A stretch of DNA of 7,125 nucleotides from Rhodothermia bacterium (GCA_007122185.1 SKUI01000006.1:1-7125); one strand, 5' to 3'; positions 1 through 6,003 are shown, counted from the stretch's first letter. A program made the numbers and translations. Notes: generated from the letters alone by a model not told the origin.

Positions 1-66
1 ATCATTGAGCACCTCTTCATTGCATTCGTAGAATTCTACGAGTATTTGTCTTCCTAATGCTTCCAT
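1..66 (-). CDS. speD: S-adenosylmethionine decarboxylase proenzyme, N-terminal fragment
   Basis: Only the first 22 codons are in the window; the gene runs off the left edge. Translation from the ATG at 66-64 gives M-E-A-L-G-R-Q-I-L-V-E-F-Y-E-C-N-E-E-V-L-N-D. This matches the typical start of the small prokaryotic AdoMetDC family (about 120-135 residues): a Met-x-x-LGR-hydrophobic block, then E-[LF]-Y-x-C-[DN] and LND. The family makes decarboxylated S-adenosylmethionine, the aminopropyl donor for spermidine synthesis, and self-cleaves at a Ser to form a pyruvoyl cofactor; that site lies outside the window. An in-frame TAA at 93-91 bounds the N-terminus. A weak purine-rich stretch (GAGAG) lies just before the ATG. 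The gene is divergent from cfa, which also uses S-adenosylmethionine. The identity rests on a short match, but a distinctive one. Confidence 0.82.
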   Translation of the reverse strand, partial: MEALGRQILVEFYECNEEVLND

Positions 67-464
67 TTCTCTCAGCTCTAGTGGGTGGAATTATTCAGTG
101 ATCGCTGCACGAAAACAGCAATTAAAAAAAAAGCAACCCTTTGCACACAGCCACCCCGCTTGTTTCGCCTGCGCTTGTGTGAAAAAGTCGCGTTGGTACG
201 CAGCAATCATCCTTGTAAAAGGATCGGATCGCATCATCACAGTAAATGTCCGGATTGAATGAGCTATCTTTGAGCCAGCATAAATCAATGTCGTATTTTC
301 GTCTATTTGATTACGTTTTGCCTTTAAGTACAATCCACTGTTACATACAGATCAGCACGCAGCAACGTTCCGGAATTACGGCAGTGTTAGCCCGGAGCCG
401 CTTTTTTTACTGATTTTCTACAGATGTCAAAATTAAAGATTTTTTTTTGAATTTAATATCCCCG

Positions 465-504
465 GCAAAAGTTTTTTTGCGGGAACCGATAAAAAAACTT
501 TTGC
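465..504. repeat. 14-bp perfect inverted repeat between speD and cfa
   Basis: The arms GCAAAAGTTTTTTT (465-478) and AAAAAAACTTTTGC (491-504) are exact reverse complements, separated by 12 bases (479-490). A competing hairpin uses the same left arm: 461-470 can pair with 475-483 (CCCG-CAAAA against TTTTGCGGG, with one bulged G). The element lies about 30 bases upstream of the putative cfa -35 box, so it is outside the predicted cfa transcript. It could be a regulator-binding site, a bent A-tract element, or part of a long speD leader. Neither orientation has a clean stem followed by a T-run, so it does not look like a normal terminator. The repeat is certain; its role is unknown. Confidence 0.75.
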
Positions 505-526
505 GATGAGATGAAAATAAAATACC

Positions 527-546
527 GGACTTTATTTGATAAGTCC
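527..546. repeat. Short inverted repeat overlapping the cfa promoter
   Basis: GGACTT (527-532) and AAGTCC (541-546) are exact reverse complements with an 8-base spacer. They flank and overlap the candidate -35 hexamer TTGATA at 536-541. The geometry would suit a dimeric repressor or activator site, but a 6-bp arm can arise by chance. Confidence 0.35.
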
Positions 547-566
547 CGATGATTTACTTATATAAT
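536..566 (+). promoter_or_regulatory. Putative cfa promoter
   Basis: A perfect TATAAT (561-566) is preceded by TTGATA (536-541), five of six matches to the sigma-70 -35 consensus, at a 19-base spacing that is longer than the ideal 17. Transcription would start near 573, giving a leader of about 48 bases. A TTTG at 535-538 could alternatively serve as a Bacteroidota-type -33 element, but the downstream TAnnTTTG motif is not clearly present. In E. coli a stationary-phase promoter drives cfa; nothing here shows that directly. Confidence 0.42.
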
Positions 567-609
567 CTGAAGAAGGATGATTCGTATTGTATTCTGCTGA
601 TCAAACAAT

Positions 610-613
610 GAGG
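610..613 (+). promoter_or_regulatory. Shine-Dalgarno site of cfa
   Basis: GAGG sits seven bases before the ATG at 621. It supports this start, and it stands out because asnS, holA and the M16 protease have no comparable site. Confidence 0.6.
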
Positions 614-620
614 CGGAAAC

Positions 621-1733
621 ATGCAAGCATTTCAGAAAAAAGTTCAACAGCTTTTGGAACTTGCCGACGTCAGGATCAACGGAAACCGTTCCTTTGACAT
701 ACAAGTCCACAATGAAAGGCTTTATCAACGCATCCTTGCAGAAGGCTCACGCGGCCTGGGCGAGTCATACATGGATGAATGGTGGGATTGCACTGACCTG
801 GATGGGTTTTTTTATCACATCATACGGGCTGAGCTGAATCGCCGGATAAAGCCGCTTCAGGAGGCAGCTACCCTGCTCAAAGCCATGATGCTGAATCTGC
901 AAAAACCGTCACACGCCTTTCTGATCGGTGAGCATCATTATAATATCGGGGACGACCTGTACGAGGCGATGCTTGACAAGCGCATGATCTACAGCTGTGC
1001 CTACTGGAAAGACACACGCTCTCTTGATAAGGCACAGGAACAGAAATTGGATCTTATTTTCCAAAAGCTGGGCCTTCGGGAGGGCATGAGGGTTTTGGAT
1101 GTTGGTTGCGGATGGGGCGGTGCCCTGAAGTACGCAGCAGAAAAGTATGGCGTGACGGGAGTTGGCGTGACCGTTTCGGCCAATCAGGCGCAGGCTGCAG
1201 AACGCAACTGCCATGGCCTGCCGATTGAGATCCGCTTGCAGGATTACCGGGACGTGGAAGGGCAATTCGACCGAATCTGGTCTATTGGCATGATCGAACA
1301 TGTCGGTGCCAAGAACTACCGGACATTCATGCGGGTGATGCGTGACTGTCTCAAACCGGACGGAATCTTCCTGTTGCATACCATTGGTGGAAACCGCTCG
1401 GTCTTCAAGACGGATCCGTGGATAGAGAAATATATTTTCCCGAACTCGATGATCCCGTCGCTTCGCCAGTTAAGCTTGGCATGGGAGCGTCTGTTTGTGC
1501 TTGAGGACCTGCACAACATCGGTATCAATTACACGAAGACCCTGCAACAGTGGCACCGTAATGTGGAAAAGAACCGCGAGAAGCTGAATGAGAGGTACAG
1601 CAAACGGTTTTTTCGAATGTGGCGGTATTATCTGTTGAGCTGTGCCGGTGCTTTCCGTGCACGCAACCTGAATGTCTGGCAAATCGTACTTTCGCCCAAC
1701 GGGATATCGGGTGGTTATGAACCGGTCCGGTAG
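621..1733 (+). CDS. cfa: Cyclopropane-fatty-acyl-phospholipid synthase
   Basis: 370 residues, close to the 382 of E. coli Cfa and alignable from memory over nearly the whole length. The enzyme transfers the methyl of S-adenosylmethionine onto cis double bonds of membrane phospholipid acyl chains at the inner face of the membrane, forming cyclopropane rings. The N-terminal part has the family block GLGESYMDEWW (46-55). The SAM-binding motif I is VLDVGCGWGG (158-167). Residues equivalent to the E. coli bicarbonate/active site are present: C126 (SCAYW), G223 and E226 (GMIEH), H253 and I255 (LLHTI), Y304, and C341 in CAGAFRAR (341-348). No inactivating change is visible. The ATG is supported by GAGG seven bases upstream and by the N-terminus lying about a dozen residues inside that of E. 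coli. It is a single plus-strand gene, divergent from speD and convergent with holA. Cyclopropanation usually raises tolerance to acid, salt or stationary-phase stress. Confidence 0.95.
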   Translation: MQAFQKKVQQLLELADVRINGNRSFDIQVHNERLYQRILAEGSRGLGESYMDEWWDCTDLDGFFYHIIRAELNRRIKPLQEAATLLKAMMLNLQKPSHAFLIGEHHYNIGDDLYEAMLDKRMIYSCAYWKDTRSLDKAQEQKLDLIFQKLGLREGMRVLDVGCGWGGALKYAAEKYGVTGVGVTVSANQAQAAERNCHGLPIEIRLQDYRDVEGQFDRIWSIGMIEHVGAKNYRTFMRVMRDCLKPDGIFLLHTIGGNRSVFKTDPWIEKYIFPNSMIPSLRQLSLAWERLFVLEDLHNIGINYTKTLQQWHRNVEKNREKLNERYSKRFFRMWRYYLLSCAGAFRARNLNVWQIVLSPNGISGGYEPVR

Positions 1734-1741
1734 TGGATGGT

Positions 1742-1814
1742 CAGTGAGTAACAGTTCGTAACAGTGAGTCACCGGCAGGCAGCAACCGGTCAGGCAGTGA
1801 TTTTTTTCACTGTC
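1742..1814. repeat. Short repeats at the cfa/holA convergence
   Basis: CAGTGAGT occurs at 1742-1749 and 1762-1769. CAGTGA recurs at 1795-1800, and its complement TCACTG lies at 1807-1812, flanking six T. With a G-U and a G-C pair added, 1793-1800 and 1807-1814 form an 8-bp stem inside the last holA codons. ACCGG (1771-1775) pairs with CCGGT (1786-1790), and ACCGG-CAGGCAG is nearly duplicated at 1771-1782 and 1785-1797. A T7 tract (1801-1807) lies about ten bases after the CCGG stem on the cfa strand. Termination from one or both sides is plausible, but no canonical stem plus T-run is present. Confidence 0.4.
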
Positions 1815-2914
1815 ATGAGCAAGATGGCTTCCGGTGTCTGGCGGCTGAATCCCTTGATGGACTTGTCCGCATCCAGCAGTACCTCAAACAGCCAGGGACA
1901 TACTGGAAGCGGGTACTGGCGTCCGGCCCGTGCCAGCTTGTTATAATAAAACGTACTTTTGATTGCTGTTGCCTCACGGATCTGGTCGGGTGTCAGGCCC
2001 TTGCGGGAAAGCCGCTGAATGTGCCAGACCTTGCCAAATACAGCATAGAGGTAGCTGACGATGCGAATGACTTCCCCGGTGGGATTGTCCGCCCTTTTCA
2101 TCATCTGATGTGCTATCATCATGGCCTTGTCCGTGTTCCTCTCGAACAGGGCATCCTGGAATTCGAACATGGTGTATTCCCGGGACAGACCAACAAGCTC
2201 CCTTACATCGGTGACGCTGACCGGTTGGTCTTCCTCCCTTCCTGAAGCCAGTTTTTCAATCTCCATGGTCAACTGCTGCAGATGGTTGCCCACATGAAAT
2301 GCCAGCAACTGAACGGCCTGATCTTCAAATGTGAGCTGGTGTTCCATGGCGGCCCATTCCATGATCCAACCCGGCAGATGCATTTCATCGACCGGCTGGA
2401 ATGTATGCGACGCCACGGTATTGCTGCTTTTGAGGGCCGCACCAATTTTGGTGCTGGCAGCCGGACGTCTTTCGTTGGTGAGCAGGAGCACGGTGGATGG
2501 ATTCGGCTGCTTCAGATAAGCTGTGAGGTCATCCACGGATCCGGCACCGGTATCAGCGGCATCAAGGGAAATCTCATCGGAACTGTCTCCTGCCGGTTCC
2601 ACTGCTTCGGCTTCGGTCTGGCGCGGGTCGAACATTTTCATAAAATCACGAACAATGACCATGCGTCGCTCCGCCATCATGGGGAAACTTCGGCACATGG
2701 TGATGACCTTTTCTGCCTTGACTTCATCACCATACAGCACATCCAGGTTGAAATCGCGAGCCTCTTCGGGAATAGCCGTTATGGCTGCCTCCTGAAGGCG
2801 GTCAAGGAAAAAGGTCTCTTCGCCAAAGAAGGCATAGACCGGCTTAATGTCATGTCCCGTCAGCTCTTCGAGAAAGGACTTGTATTCATTCAGACTGGAT
2901 TTTTTTTTTGCCAT
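1790..2914 (-). CDS. holA: DNA polymerase III, delta subunit
   Basis: 374 residues, in the usual range for HolA (about 330-350) with some extra length. Delta is the wrench subunit of the clamp loader: it binds the beta clamp and opens it so the delta/gamma-tau/delta-prime complex can load it on primed DNA. Recognition rests on the N-terminal KPVYAFFGEETFFLDRL block (24-40), a degenerate nucleotide-binding-fold start with no true Walker A lysine, on the SFPMMAERRMVIVRD segment (76-90), on the PGWIMEWA and LLAFHVGNHLQQLTMEIEKL helices (181-222), and on a helical C-terminal collar (about 245-374). Residues 97-129 form an acidic, low-complexity insertion (PRQTEAEAVEP...SVDD) that accounts for much of the extra length. 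There is no obvious Shine-Dalgarno sequence. The start ATG is followed by a run of ten A (2909-2900) encoding AKKK. It lies 46 bases after asnS and probably shares its transcript. Confidence 0.9.
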   Translation of the reverse strand: MAKKKSSLNEYKSFLEELTGHDIKPVYAFFGEETFFLDRLQEAAITAIPEEARDFNLDVLYGDEVKAEKVITMCRSFPMMAERRMVIVRDFMKMFDPRQTEAEAVEPAGDSSDEISLDAADTGAGSVDDLTAYLKQPNPSTVLLLTNERRPAASTKIGAALKSSNTVASHTFQPVDEMHLPGWIMEWAAMEHQLTFEDQAVQLLAFHVGNHLQQLTMEIEKLASGREEDQPVSVTDVRELVGLSREYTMFEFQDALFERNTDKAMMIAHQMMKRADNPTGEVIRIVSYLYAVFGKVWHIQRLSRKGLTPDQIREATAIKSTFYYNKLARAGRQYPLPVCPWLFEVLLDADKSIKGFSRQTPEAILLMTVKKITA

Positions 2915-2946
2915 GGTTCTACTGGAGAATATCTGGGACCGGCAGC

Positions 2947-2960
2947 TGTCCGGGGGGACA
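2947..2960 (-). other. Hairpin abutting the asnS stop codon
   Basis: TGTCC (2947-2951) and GGACA (2956-2960) pair perfectly around a 4-base loop. On the minus strand the stem begins at the base directly after the asnS TAG. No T-run follows, so it is not a canonical intrinsic terminator. It lies in the 46-base gap before holA and might slow 3' decay or cause partial termination. Confidence 0.4.
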
Positions 2961-4454
2961 CTACGGATAAAGCCGGCCCATCATGCGCGGGAACGGTATG
3001 GTTTCACGGACGTGCTTCAAACCGCACAACCAGGCCACGGTCCGCTCCAGCCCCAGGCCAAATCCGGAGTGGGGCACCGTTCCATACCTTCTCAGATCCA
3101 GATACCAGCGGAACTGCTCTTCCGGAAGGTTGTGCTCTTTAATCCGTTTAAGCAGATTGTCCAGATTGTCCTCACGCTGGCCGCCGCCAATGATCTCACC
3201 ATATCCCTCAGGAGCGATCATGTCCACGCCAAGGGCAACCTTTTCGTTTTGCGGGTCGCGCTTCATGTAGAAAGCTTTGACTTCTGCCGGATAGCCATAG
3301 ACCATCACCGGAGTAGGGTCGTCCATGGTGAGCAGTGTCTCATCGCTTCCACCGAAATCCTCGCCCCATTTCTTGTCCATAGCCGATTTCTTCCACACCG
3401 GGATGTTGCGCAGGTCTTCTTCAATCTGATCGAGACGGGCATTGATGTCCCCCCTCCTGCGGTCGATCTGAAACTTTCTGCCTTTTTTTGCCTGCCCGAA
3501 CTCCGCATCAAGGGATGTCAGCTCTTTTTTAAGCGCTTCTGCTTCAACTTTGCGCTCCTTTTCCATGCCATCGAGCCGGTCCTGCATGGCCGGGGCATTC
3601 AGGCGGGCAACGGCATCGGTATAGCTTATGCGTGGAAAGGGGGCTTTCACCTGTTCCAGCTTCGACACATCCCGCTCCAGGATCTCAAGCTCCTCACGGT
3701 TGATCCTGACCACTTCCCGGACCAGAAACTCCACCATCTGCTCGGCGAGATCCATATTCATGTCCAGATCATAGTAGGCCATTTCCGGCTCGATCATCCA
3801 GAATTCGGTCAGGTGCCGGCGCGTCTTGCTTTTTTCTGCACGAAACGTGGGGCCAAACGTATAAACCTTCCCGTGCGCCATGGCCATTGCTTCCCCGTAC
3901 AGCTGGCCGGACTGGGTCAGGTAGGCTTTCCTGTCGAAGTAGTCGGTTTCAAAAAGATTGGTAGTGCCTTCTGCCGCGTTGCCCGTGAAAATGGGCGCAT
4001 CCATCTGGATGAACCCGCGCTCCTGGAAGAAACGGTGGATGGCATAGGTAATGGTGTTGCGCACCCGCATCGCCGCCCACTGTTTCCTGCTGCGAAGCCA
4101 CAGGTGACGGTGTTCCATCAGAAACTCAATTCCGTGTTCCTTGGGGGTGATGGGATACTCCTCGGCCTGGGAGACAATGCTCAAACCGGTCACGTGGAGT
4201 TCGTGTCCGCCGATACTGCGCTCGTCGGCATGGACATTACCGGTGATCTCAATGGCGCTTTCCTGCTGCAGTGAGAGGGCCTTTTCCCAGATTTGTTCTG
4301 ATACATCCTCGTGCGACACAATGGACTGGCACAATCCCGTTCCATCCCTTACAATGATGAATACCAGTTTTTTGCTGGTCCGGATATTATAGACCCACCC
4401 TTTCAGTGTTACCTGTTGACCGGCATGTTTCGAAATTTCGTTAATATAGACCAT
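2961..4454 (-). CDS. asnS: Asparaginyl-tRNA synthetase
   Basis: 497 residues; charges tRNA-Asn with asparagine in the cytoplasm. An N-terminal OB-fold anticodon-binding domain (about 14-95, VTLKGWVYNIRTSKK...) precedes a class IIb catalytic core. Motif 1 ends at MDAPIF (151-156). Motif 2 is FRAEKSKTRRHLTEFWMIEPEM (from 204). Motif 3 is GFGLGLERTVAWL (464-476). The EFWM-x-EPE form of motif 2 points to AsnRS rather than AspRS. Typical bacterial AsnRS has about 465 residues. The excess is a charged, largely helical insertion at about 290-360 (lysine/glutamate-rich, coiled-coil-like), followed by WGEDFGGSDE. The ATG at 4454 is the natural start because the OB fold follows at once, but no Shine-Dalgarno sequence is visible. 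It lies 106 bases after the protease gene and 46 before holA. Its presence suggests direct asparagine charging rather than sole reliance on the GatCAB route. Confidence 0.95.
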   Translation of the reverse strand: MVYINEISKHAGQQVTLKGWVYNIRTSKKLVFIIVRDGTGLCQSIVSHEDVSEQIWEKALSLQQESAIEITGNVHADERSIGGHELHVTGLSIVSQAEEYPITPKEHGIEFLMEHRHLWLRSRKQWAAMRVRNTITYAIHRFFQERGFIQMDAPIFTGNAAEGTTNLFETDYFDRKAYLTQSGQLYGEAMAMAHGKVYTFGPTFRAEKSKTRRHLTEFWMIEPEMAYYDLDMNMDLAEQMVEFLVREVVRINREELEILERDVSKLEQVKAPFPRISYTDAVARLNAPAMQDRLDGMEKERKVEAEALKKELTSLDAEFGQAKKGRKFQIDRRRGDINARLDQIEEDLRNIPVWKKSAMDKKWGEDFGGSDETLLTMDDPTPVMVYGYPAEVKAFYMKRDPQNEKVALGVDMIAPEGYGEIIGGGQREDNLDNLLKRIKEHNLPEEQFRWYLDLRRYGTVPHSGFGLGLERTVAWLCGLKHVRETIPFPRMMGRLYP

Positions 4455-4544
4455 AAGCTGATATCGTTTTATGCCTTCGGTTCCGATGCATGAAAGCTGA
4501 AACGGTAACGGAAATTGCAGAAATCTCCCTGTTTGCTTCCCGCT

Positions 4545-4560
4545 CCGTTGTGAACAACGG
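4545..4560 (-). other. Hairpin abutting the M16 protease stop codon
   Basis: CCGTTG (4545-4550) and CAACGG (4555-4560) pair perfectly around TGAA; a seventh T-A pair would leave a 2-base loop. On the minus strand the stem starts at the base directly after the TAG. No T-run follows. It is a likely RNA structure in the 106-base gap before asnS; its function is not evident. Confidence 0.45.
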
Positions 4561-5823
4561 CTACGGTGATTCGGTCATCTCCTTATCCTCCGGCATGAGG
4601 ACCGTTTCGGTAAATTGTTTCTCATCAAAAAAGGTTTCGCAAAGATCGCGAATTTGCGTCGCATCTGCACTATCGATTTCAGCCACAAGCTCATCGAGGG
4701 TGATGTAGCGATCATAGAATATTTCGCTTTTTGCGAGTCGTGTCATCCTGTTGCTCATGCTCTCCTGGGCCAGCAGGAGTTTGCCCTTGAGCTGGGATTT
4801 TGCTTCGTCCAGCTCTTTTTGCGGGATGAGATCCTGGCTGAGACGTCTCAATTCAACCAGTACCAGTTCGCGGACATGGTCCAGGTATTCCCTGTCGGTT
4901 CCCGCATAGATTCCGAACAGGCCACTGTCCCGGAACGCCTCCATGAATGACTGGATATGGTAGCAGTAGCCGTACTTTTCCCGGATGTTCTGATGCAGGC
5001 GGGAGCTCATTCCAGACCCGAGGACTGTATTGGCCAGAAGCAGTTTGTAGCGGTCCGGATCCACTGCCGAAAGGGCGCGCCGTCCCAGCATGAAATGGGT
5101 CTGCTCAATCGGGCGCCTGATAAGCGTCTTGCTGGGCTTGTAATCTGTCATGGGCTCATCACCGTTGGCCACAAACTCATTGTCCAGTGGCTGGAAGTAT
5201 TTCTCGACCAGCCGTACAACCTGCTCGTGCTCCGCATTGCCCGCTACGGCAATAATGACATTCATCGGGTGGTAGTGTTCCCGCATATAGCTGAAGAGCG
5301 ATTCGCGGCTGAAACCGGATACCGTAGATTCAAAACCGATGATGGGCCTTCCAAGAGGATGCGGCAGAAAAAGCTGCTTGTGAAACTCCTCGAAGATGAA
5401 ATCCTCCGGATTGTCCCGGTACATCTTCATTTCTTCAATCACCACCTTTTTCTCTTTCTCGATTTCCTCTTCGGGAAATCTGGAATGGAGGACCATATCC
5501 GTAAGCACATCCAGTGCCGTATCCAGTTCGGAATCAAGGCACCGGGCATAGTAGCAGGTCAGTTCGGGCGAGGTGAATGCGTTCAGATATCCGCCAACCG
5601 CCTCCATGCTGAGTGCAATATCGTAGGCCGAGCGGTTTTCGGTACCCTTGAAAAGCATGTGTTCCAGGAAGTGAGTGATGCCCGCTTCGGGCTCTTTCTC
5701 ATGCCTGCTTCCGGTTTTAACCCAGATGCCAACCGAAAGGCTGCGTACGGTCCGGATGGATTCGGTAACAATTCTCAGGCCGCTGGGCAGTACCGTTTTC
5801 TGAATCCGATCGGGTGTACTCAT
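4561..5823 (-). CDS. M16B family zinc metallopeptidase (processing-peptidase-like)
   Basis: 420 residues, the usual size for single-unit M16B peptidases such as the YmxG/MlpA group. The inverted zinc motif HxxEH is HFLEH at 51-55, with the downstream glutamate ligand in VVIEEMKMY (E130 or E131), so the N-terminal half looks catalytically complete. The C-terminal half has the glycine-rich GSGMSSRL block (269-276) and the R/Y pair region REKYGYCY (R281, Y288) typical of the family. There is no signal peptide or membrane segment, so it is probably cytoplasmic. These enzymes cut short peptides or presequence-like substrates; the actual substrate is unknown. The start ATG (5823) is followed at once by the family's VLPSGLRIVTE strand, which fixes the N-terminus, although no Shine-Dalgarno sequence is seen. 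It lies downstream of pnp, a neighbourhood also found in Bacillus subtilis (pnpA-mlpA), but a terminator separates the two here. Confidence 0.93.
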   Translation of the reverse strand: MSTPDRIQKTVLPSGLRIVTESIRTVRSLSVGIWVKTGSRHEKEPEAGITHFLEHMLFKGTENRSAYDIALSMEAVGGYLNAFTSPELTCYYARCLDSELDTALDVLTDMVLHSRFPEEEIEKEKKVVIEEMKMYRDNPEDFIFEEFHKQLFLPHPLGRPIIGFESTVSGFSRESLFSYMREHYHPMNVIIAVAGNAEHEQVVRLVEKYFQPLDNEFVANGDEPMTDYKPSKTLIRRPIEQTHFMLGRRALSAVDPDRYKLLLANTVLGSGMSSRLHQNIREKYGYCYHIQSFMEAFRDSGLFGIYAGTDREYLDHVRELVLVELRRLSQDLIPQKELDEAKSQLKGKLLLAQESMSNRMTRLAKSEIFYDRYITLDELVAEIDSADATQIRDLCETFFDEKQFTETVLMPEDKEMTESP

Positions 5824-5883
5824 ATAAGAGTGTCTATTTCAATGATGTTCGTTTATGGCGAAGTTACAAGTGCCCAAATATAC

Positions 5884-5916
5884 AAAAAGCGCCACCATAA
5901 TATGGCGACGCTTTTT
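5884..5916 (-). terminator. Rho-independent terminator of pnp
   Basis: On the minus strand 5916-5902 pairs with 5898-5884 around a 3-base loop. The stem is 15 bp including two G-U wobbles, G/C-rich in the middle (GCG/CGC and CCAT/ATGG), and ends in five U. Read on the plus strand the two wobbles become C-A mismatches, so the minus orientation is favoured. It lies 88 bases after the pnp stop codon and about 60 before the protease start. Confidence 0.85.
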
Positions 5917-6003
5917 CATGGTTTTCCGGTGGATGCGGGATCGCGGCAACAGACCGTTGGCCTGCTGCAATCCCGTCATCCGGCAATGCAGGGGCTTCTT
6001 CCC
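5917..6003 (-). other. Structured pnp 3' untranslated region
   Basis: Between the pnp stop and the terminator, 5926-5941 can pair with 5970-5983: CCGG/CCGG, ATG/CAT and CGGGAT/ATCCCG, 13 pairs in total with two small asymmetric bulges. An inner CAAC/GTTG (5947-5950 with 5956-5959) could close the apex. A 3-bp GGG/CCC stem directly follows the TAA (5992-6003). No coding potential is seen. pnp mRNA structure is a known regulation point in other bacteria, but there it is in the 5' leader. Confidence 0.4.

Larger units (their letters stand above)
67..620. other. Intergenic region between divergent speD and cfa
   Basis: About 550 bases with no gene I can support. The strand facing speD has an open stretch at 333-91, but it begins with TTG, lacks a ribosome binding site, has unremarkable composition and resembles no family I know. 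The right half (about 400-600) is AT-rich, with runs of T at 402-408 and 441-448. Visible structures are a small hairpin at 209-224 (ATCCTT/AAGGAT), the perfect inverted repeat at 465-504, a second one at 527-546, and a putative cfa promoter. For speD, a minus-strand TTGACA lies at 430-425, but no good -10 follows (best is TAAAAA at 409-404, 15 bases away), so the speD promoter is unresolved. On the minus strand a 4-bp stem (133-144) precedes nine T (132-124); this is too weak to call a terminator. Confidence 0.6.

Noticed and set aside
26..41. Perfect 16-bp palindrome TCGTAGAATTCTACGA
   Set aside because: It lies inside the speD coding sequence and is explained by the conserved V-E-F-Y codons (GTA GAA TTC TAC).
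209..224. ATCCTT/AAGGAT hairpin in the speD upstream region
   Set aside because: A 6-bp AT-containing stem without T-run or nearby motif; compatible with chance.
91..333. 80-codon minus-strand ORF upstream of speD as a gene
   Set aside because: TTG start, no ribosome binding site, no recognisable family, and composition typical of non-coding DNA. Kept only as a low-interest leader observation.
378..408. Possible rightward terminator, CGGC...GCCG followed by seven T
   Set aside because: The stem is only 4 bp with a 14-base loop, and no rightward gene precedes it.
2282..3142. 286-codon plus-strand ORF across holA and the end of asnS
   Set aside because: Antisense shadow of conserved genes on the minus strand.
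2847..4274. 475-codon plus-strand ORF across asnS
   Set aside because: It is antisense to a highly conserved synthetase and its translation resembles nothing. Long antisense frames arise from the codon bias of the real gene.
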